From NCBI GenBank assembly GCA_020049115.1, contig JAIFLK010000049.1, forward strand, positions 1 to 33,502: a stretch of DNA of 33,502 nt. Reading direction: 5' to 3'. Shown here piece after piece: positions 31,875-33,502 of the stretch. The notes under the pieces were generated by a model. That model was not told the DNA's origin. It made no database searches and saw only the letters and a program-made list of their open reading frames with translations. Position 1 is the first letter of the stretch; each line of letters starts with the position of its first letter. The position numbers and the translations under genes were made by a program. This DNA is from Chloroflexota bacterium. Lineage in GTDB: Bacteria; Chloroflexota; Anaerolineae; 4572-78; J111.

Positions 31875-33356
31875 CTACCCCCCGTGATATGGGCTGTAAT
31901 TCGGAGCCTCTTTGGTCAACATAACCCCATGTGGATGGCTCTCAATCAAACCCGCCTGACTAATGCGAGTGAAACGGGCTTTTTGCTTTAATTCAGCCAA
32001 ATCCGTCGCACCAATGTAACCCATGCCAGAGCGAATTCCGCCCGCAAATTGATAAATCATATCGCTTAATTTACCCTTATACGGTACACGCCCCTCAATG
32101 CCCTCTGGCACGGTTTTGCCAGAGTCCGAGGCTTGGCCAGAGCTGTAACGGTCACGGCTGAATTGGCTCATTGCCCCCAAACTGCCCATGCCACGATAAT
32201 CTTTATAGGAGCGACCTTCATAAACAATAATCTCACCAGGAGCCTCCTCTACACCCGCCAACACACTACCGAGCATCACACATGAAGCCCCTACCGCCAA
32301 CGCCTTAACCGCATCACCTGAATAACGAATCCCGCCATCCGCAATAATGGGAATGTTATATTCACGCGCCGCGCTACTACATTCAGCAATCGCAGTAAGT
32401 TGTGGCACGCCCACCCCGGCAATAATGCGCGTCGTGCAGATTGACCCCGCGCCTACGCCTACTTTAATGGCCTCGACACCCGCCTCAATCAAAGCTGTCG
32501 CGCCTTCAGCGGTTGCCACATTACCACCAATGACGGGTGTGTTAGGGTAAGCAGCCCGCGCCCAACGAATGGCCTCTAACACTTTGCATGAGTGACCATG
32601 CGCCGTATCAATCGCCACCACATCCACACCTGCCTCAATTAAAACGGCGAGCCGTTTTTGATAATCGGGGCCAACACCAATGGCCGCGCCCACGCGCAAA
32701 CGCCCTTGATTATCCACCGCCGCGTCGGGATAATCTCGTTTCTTACTAATATCTTTCACCGTTATCAAGCCCCGTAGCTTGCCTTCTGCATCCACTAACG
32801 GTAATTTTTCAATTTTATGCGTTTGTAATATGGCCTGCGCTTCCTCTAACGTCGTGTTAACGGAGGCCGTAATTAAATTTTGATGGGTCATATAATGGGC
32901 AATCGGCAAGGTGGCATCTTCAGCAAAACGCACATCGCGATTGGTCAAAATGCCCACCAATTTACCCTTATTCAGCGCATCGGTAATGGGAATGCCTGAA
33001 ATGTGAAAGCGCGCCATGAGCGATTCAGCCTCGGCCAAACTGTTATGCGGATGTAATGTAATGGGATTAGTTATCATCCCTGCCTCAGAACGTTTCACGC
33101 GGTCTACTTCGTCCGCCTGCTTTTCTACGGTCATATTACGATGAATAATGCCCAGCCCACCCTGGCGCGCTAAGGCAATGGCTAAATCACCCTCAGTTAC
33201 GGTATCCATAGCCGCCGAAATAAGCGGAATATTCAGCCAAATATCCCGCACAAAACGGGTTTTGAGTTTGACCTCATGCGGCAAAATATCAGAATAGCCA
33301 GGCAAAATGAGTACATCATCAAATGTATACGATTGTTTTTCAAACATGTGTTCCAT
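31875..33356 (-). CDS. guaB: IMP dehydrogenase GuaB
   Basis: 493 residues from ATG 33356, which has GAGGG 8 bases upstream; a longer frame from 33374 lacks one. [16 protein letters not shown] opens the barrel; two CBS domains lie at about 95-205; the catalytic loop [11 protein letters not shown] has Cys307; [20 protein letters not shown] and GMGSLGAM follow in order. It oxidises IMP to XMP with NAD, the committed step to GTP. Full length with all active-site residues. A MITE sits 60 bases upstream of its start. Confidence 0.96.
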   Translation of the reverse strand: MEHMFEKQSYTFDDVLILPGYSDILPHEVKLKTRFVRDIWLNIPLISAAMDTVTEGDLAIALARQGGLGIIHRNMTVEKQADEVDRVKRSEAGMITNPITLHPHNSLAEAESLMARFHISGIPITDALNKGKLVGILTNRDVRFAEDATLPIAHYMTHQNLITASVNTTLEEAQAILQTHKIEKLPLVDAEGKLRGLITVKDISKKRDYPDAAVDNQGRLRVGAAIGVGPDYQKRLAVLIEAGVDVVAIDTAHGHSCKVLEAIRWARAAYPNTPVIGGNVATAEGATALIEAGVEAIKVGVGAGSICTTRIIAGVGVPQLTAIAECSSAAREYNIPIIADGGIRYSGDAVKALAVGASCVMLGSVLAGVEEAPGEIIVYEGRSYKDYRGMGSLGAMSQFSRDRYSSGQASDSGKTVPEGIEGRVPYKGKLSDMIYQFAGGIRSGMGYIGATDLAELKQKARFTRISQAGLIESHPHGVMLTKEAPNYSPYHGG

Positions 33357-33415
33357 AATTTTTCCCTCACTCATTAGTAGCGTTAGCCATTCTAGTCACG
33401 GCCCACGCGCCACTA

Positions 33416-33502
33416 GTGGATTGTTCATTTAGTTTTTAGTACATGGTCAGACAAGAATGTCCGACCTACCAGTAGAACAGACATTCTTGTCTGTTCGGAT
33501 AT
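33416..33502 (+). mobile_element. GTGGACTGTTCA MITE, copy 3 (partial)
   Basis: Begins GTGGATTGTTCATTTAG after TA (33414-33415) and runs out of the window in the AGACATTCTTGTCTGTTCGG core. It has the same orientation as the copy in xisH. Confidence 0.8.

Overview
The window reads as a chromosome piece from a repeat-rich, moderately AT-leaning bacterium, most likely a filamentous or multicellular Chloroflexota (Anaerolineae/Caldilineae-like). The support is indirect: Thr/Pro-rich linkers (TPTPLPTPT) in envelope proteins, several Ser/Thr kinases, an XisH/XisI pair, a complete UrtABCDE-UreABC block, and many dispersed palindromic repeats. Some cyanobacteria and large sulfur bacteria share parts of this, so the assignment is moderate. 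No tRNA, rRNA, CRISPR array or transposase gene was recognised.

Left part (1-5100). A truncated AAA-type ATPase and a kinase-like protein with a C-terminal zinc ribbon lie on the minus strand. The kinase is preceded by a translationally coupled 40-codon gene with its own promoter. Two tandem xisH-xisI modules follow, each behind an almost consensus, leaderless-type promoter. The second xisH is split by a 154-bp MITE flanked by TA; removing the MITE and one TA restores the frame exactly.

Middle part (5260-20860). An LLM-class flavin oxidoreductase and a YqeB-type selenium/molybdenum hydroxylase accessory gene, whose start appears to have been destroyed by a palindromic repeat, precede a long urea operon: urtA-urtB-urtC-urtD-urtE-ureA-ureB-ureC, then a NitT/TauT-type permease, a degenerate ABC ATPase, and ureG. 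UrtABCDE would import urea, UreABC hydrolyse it to ammonia and CO2, and UreG deliver nickel with GTP; ureD, ureE and ureF are not in the window. All but the tightest gaps of this operon carry a palindromic repeat, from several families. tex and a YiaA/YiaB-like membrane protein follow.

Right part (21000-33502). A beta-propeller lipoprotein; a transmembrane Ser/Thr kinase with eleven 13-residue repeats, each holding a T-x-x-V or T-x-x-L-like site; a convergent Ser/Thr kinase with a C-terminal FHA domain; a GAF/PAS hybrid histidine kinase; and guaB. The repeat array on one kinase and the phosphothreonine-binding FHA domain on its neighbour suggest a docking partnership (inference).

Repeats are the most striking property. 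At least two TA-targeting MITE families are present (ends TACTGC and GTGGACTGTTCA), with several palindrome families: GGAGTCC-ended, CCACCTGTAAA-ended, CCCTCACCCC-type, ACCTCACAGGTTTT-type and GGACTTACGCA-ended. They insert into one another, giving nested palindromes up to four levels deep.
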